Source: Nitrosovibrio sp. Nv6 (GTDB taxonomy: Bacteria > Pseudomonadota > Gammaproteobacteria > Burkholderiales > Nitrosomonadaceae). From it: a stretch of DNA of 64,000 nt. Shown here in pieces: positions 62,633 through 64,000 of this stretch. A program made the position numbers and the translations under genes. The stretch's first letter is position 1. Each line of letters starts with the position of its first letter. The DNA lies in NCBI RefSeq assembly GCF_900110495.1, contig NZ_FODX01000001.1, positions 248,001 through 312,000 on the forward strand, given 5' to 3'. Under the pieces are notes generated by a model. The model was not told the origin of the DNA. It did not search any database and was given only the letters and a program-made list of their open reading frames with translations.

Positions 62633-64000
62633 TTATTTAATCGTCCTTCCCGTCTTCCGGCGTTTGTTGGCTGTTTCCGGGTTTTTCTCAGATTCTGGTT
62701 CAACAAACCCCACGAAGAGCTTGTTTTTTAATTTCTTTAATTCATCCCGATATTCCGCTGCGCGCTCGAATTCAAGATTTTTCGCTGCATCAAGCATCTG
62801 CTTTTCCAGTAGCTTGATTTCTTTGGCCAGTTGCACCTCGCTCATGGAATCGTAGCGCGCCTGTACCTGTGCCGCCTTGAGCTGTTGCTGGGCGGTTTCC
62901 ATGTTGTACACCCCATCAATCAAATCCTTGACACGTTTCTGAACGCTGCGAGGCGTAATGCCGTGTTCCTGATTAAACAGGATCTGTTTATTGCGCCGCC
63001 GCTCGGTTTCGTCCATGGCGAGGCGCATTGAATTCGTAATCCTGTCGGCATATAGCAGCGCTGTGCCGTTAATATGGCGGGCGGCACGGCCTATGGTCTG
63101 TATTAACGAACGTTCCGACCGCAGGAAACCTTCCTTGTCGGCGTCCAGTATGGCTACAAGGGAAACTTCCGGTATGTCCAGACCCTCTCGCAGCAGATTG
63201 ATCCCTACCAACACATCGAATTGGCCCAGCCGCAGGTCGCGAATGATTTCCACCCGCTCTACCGTATCGATATCCGAATGAAGATAGCGCACCTTGATGC
63301 CATGATCGGAAAAATAATCGGTCAAATCTTCAGCCATGCGTTTGGTGAGTGTCGTAACCAGTACGCGCTCGCCTTTGGCCGTGCGGAGGTTGACCTCCGA
63401 CATAAGGTCATCGACCTGAGTGGTGGCAGGACGAACCTCGATCTGCGGATCCACCAGACCGGTAGGCCGTACCACCTGCTCTACTACCTGGCCGCTGTGC
63501 ACGCGCTCAAACTCCGCGGGAGTTGCCGAAACAAATACCGTTTGCGGCATGACTTTTCTGAACTCATCGAATCGCAGCGGACGATTGTCCAGCGCTGAGG
63601 GCAGGCGGAAGCCGTAATCCACGAGGTTCTCCTTGCGGGAACGATCACCTTTGTACATGCCGCCTACCTGTGGGACGGTGACGTGACTCTCGTCGATTAC
63701 CATCAGGGTGCTGGGCGGCAGGTAATCGAGGAGGGTGGGTGGTGGCTCTCCCGGATTTTTCCCCGACAAGTGCCGCGAATAGTTCTCGATGCCTTTGCAG
63801 AAGCCCAGTTCGTTAAGCATTTCCAGATCGAAACGGGTGCGTTGTTCGATACGCTGCAGCTCTACCAGTTTGTTGTGCTGCTGGAAAAAGTCCAGGCGTT
63901 CGCGCAGTTCGGTCTTGATCGTTTCGATCGCACGCAGCGTAGTGCTTCTGGGCGTCACATAGTGGCTGGATGGATAAACCGTGTAACGCGATACTTTCCT
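62633..64000 (-). CDS. uvrB: excinuclease ABC subunit B (C-terminal two thirds)
   Basis: The gene enters from the right edge; about 455 residues are visible. They include [20 protein letters not shown], the DEAD-type block [30 protein letters not shown], the second helicase domain ([77 protein letters not shown]) and the C-terminal UVR motif ([27 protein letters not shown]) that binds UvrC. UvrB verifies DNA damage in nucleotide excision repair. The tail is Lys/Arg-rich and normal. Confidence 0.96.
   Translation of the reverse strand, partial: RKVSRYTVYPSSHYVTPRSTTLRAIETIKTELRERLDFFQQHNKLVELQRIEQRTRFDLEMLNELGFCKGIENYSRHLSGKNPGEPPPTLLDYLPPSTLMVIDESHVTVPQVGGMYKGDRSRKENLVDYGFRLPSALDNRPLRFDEFRKVMPQTVFVSATPAEFERVHSGQVVEQVVRPTGLVDPQIEVRPATTQVDDLMSEVNLRTAKGERVLVTTLTKRMAEDLTDYFSDHGIKVRYLHSDIDTVERVEIIRDLRLGQFDVLVGINLLREGLDIPEVSLVAILDADKEGFLRSERSLIQTIGRAARHINGTALLYADRITNSMRLAMDETERRRNKQILFNQEHGITPRSVQKRVKDLIDGVYNMETAQQQLKAAQVQARYDSMSEVQLAKEIKLLEKQMLDAAKNLEFERAAEYRDELKKLKNKLFVGFVEPESEKNPETANKRRKTGRTIK

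Noticed and set aside
1..64000. CRISPR array, rRNA/tRNA genes, prophage or transposase genes
   Set aside because: No regularly spaced repeats, no RNA gene signatures and no transposase, integrase or phage structural motifs were found.

Overview
The window looks like a chromosomal segment of a betaproteobacterium, most likely an ammonia oxidiser of the Nitrosomonadaceae (Nitrosospira-like). This rests on the overall protein character, the mixture of envelope, copper and electron-transport genes, an NrfJ-like secreted protein, and a small lipoprotein resembling SmbP of Nitrosomonas. No ammonia-oxidation gene, rRNA, tRNA, CRISPR array, integrase or transposase was seen, so the genus is an inference.

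Layout. 1-4.1 kb: the N-terminus of a DinG/YoaA-type helicase (leaves the window), a small membrane protein, a lipoprotein, a DUF4010 MgtC/SapB membrane protein and a PPK2 polyphosphate kinase. 4.3-15.8 kb: a copper/silver export island. It holds a CzcI-like secreted protein, a 33-residue secreted leader peptide coupled to cusC, cusB with a fused CusF domain, cusA, an SmbP-like lipoprotein, a Cu(I) P-type ATPase, a lipoprotein paralogous to the one at 814-1269, a small Cys-rich protein, and a membrane-anchored periplasmic protein whose predicted mature N-terminus is His. 16-23 kb: an HxlR regulator, an acetyltransferase, a DUF3293 protein, a hexose-6-phosphate mutarotase and hrpA. 23-31 kb is the accessory-looking part: an orphan module related to the N-terminal part of Tc-toxin A subunits, a 53-residue membrane protein, a candidate small RNA with an anti-Shine-Dalgarno loop, a GMC oxidoreductase fused to a DUF1080-like domain, a DUF1269 protein, and lipoprotein forms of MsrB and MsrA. 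31.6-36.3 kb: tmk-holB-tatD with an ankyrin protein, then a VOC protein and an SDR. 36.5-45.4 kb: mostly small stress or metabolic genes (a TPR protein with one CxxCH motif, MgtC, NTF2-like, YciI-like, PhnB-like, quinone oxidoreductase, PfpI/Hsp31-like, glycosyltransferase 2, small membrane proteins). 45.8-60.9 kb: a complete complex I operon on the minus strand, nuoA-B-CD-E-F-G-H-I-J-K-L-M-N, with fused nuoCD, followed closely by a small zinc-finger-like DUF3330 gene. 61.5-64 kb: two secreted proteins and the C-terminal part of uvrB (leaves the window).

How it works together. The Cus/Cop island would move Cu(I)/Ag(I) from cytoplasm to periplasm (P-type ATPase) and from periplasm to outside (CusCBA), with several small periplasmic or outer-membrane metal-buffering candidates around it; no CusRS-like sensor is encoded in the window. 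Complex I in a nitrifier is expected to run largely in reverse to make NADH. The best candidates for something undescribed are the short RNA at 25440-25515, the orphan Tc-like module at 23368-24774, the coupled leader peptide at 5076-5177 and the membrane-anchored N-terminal-His protein at 15216-15800.
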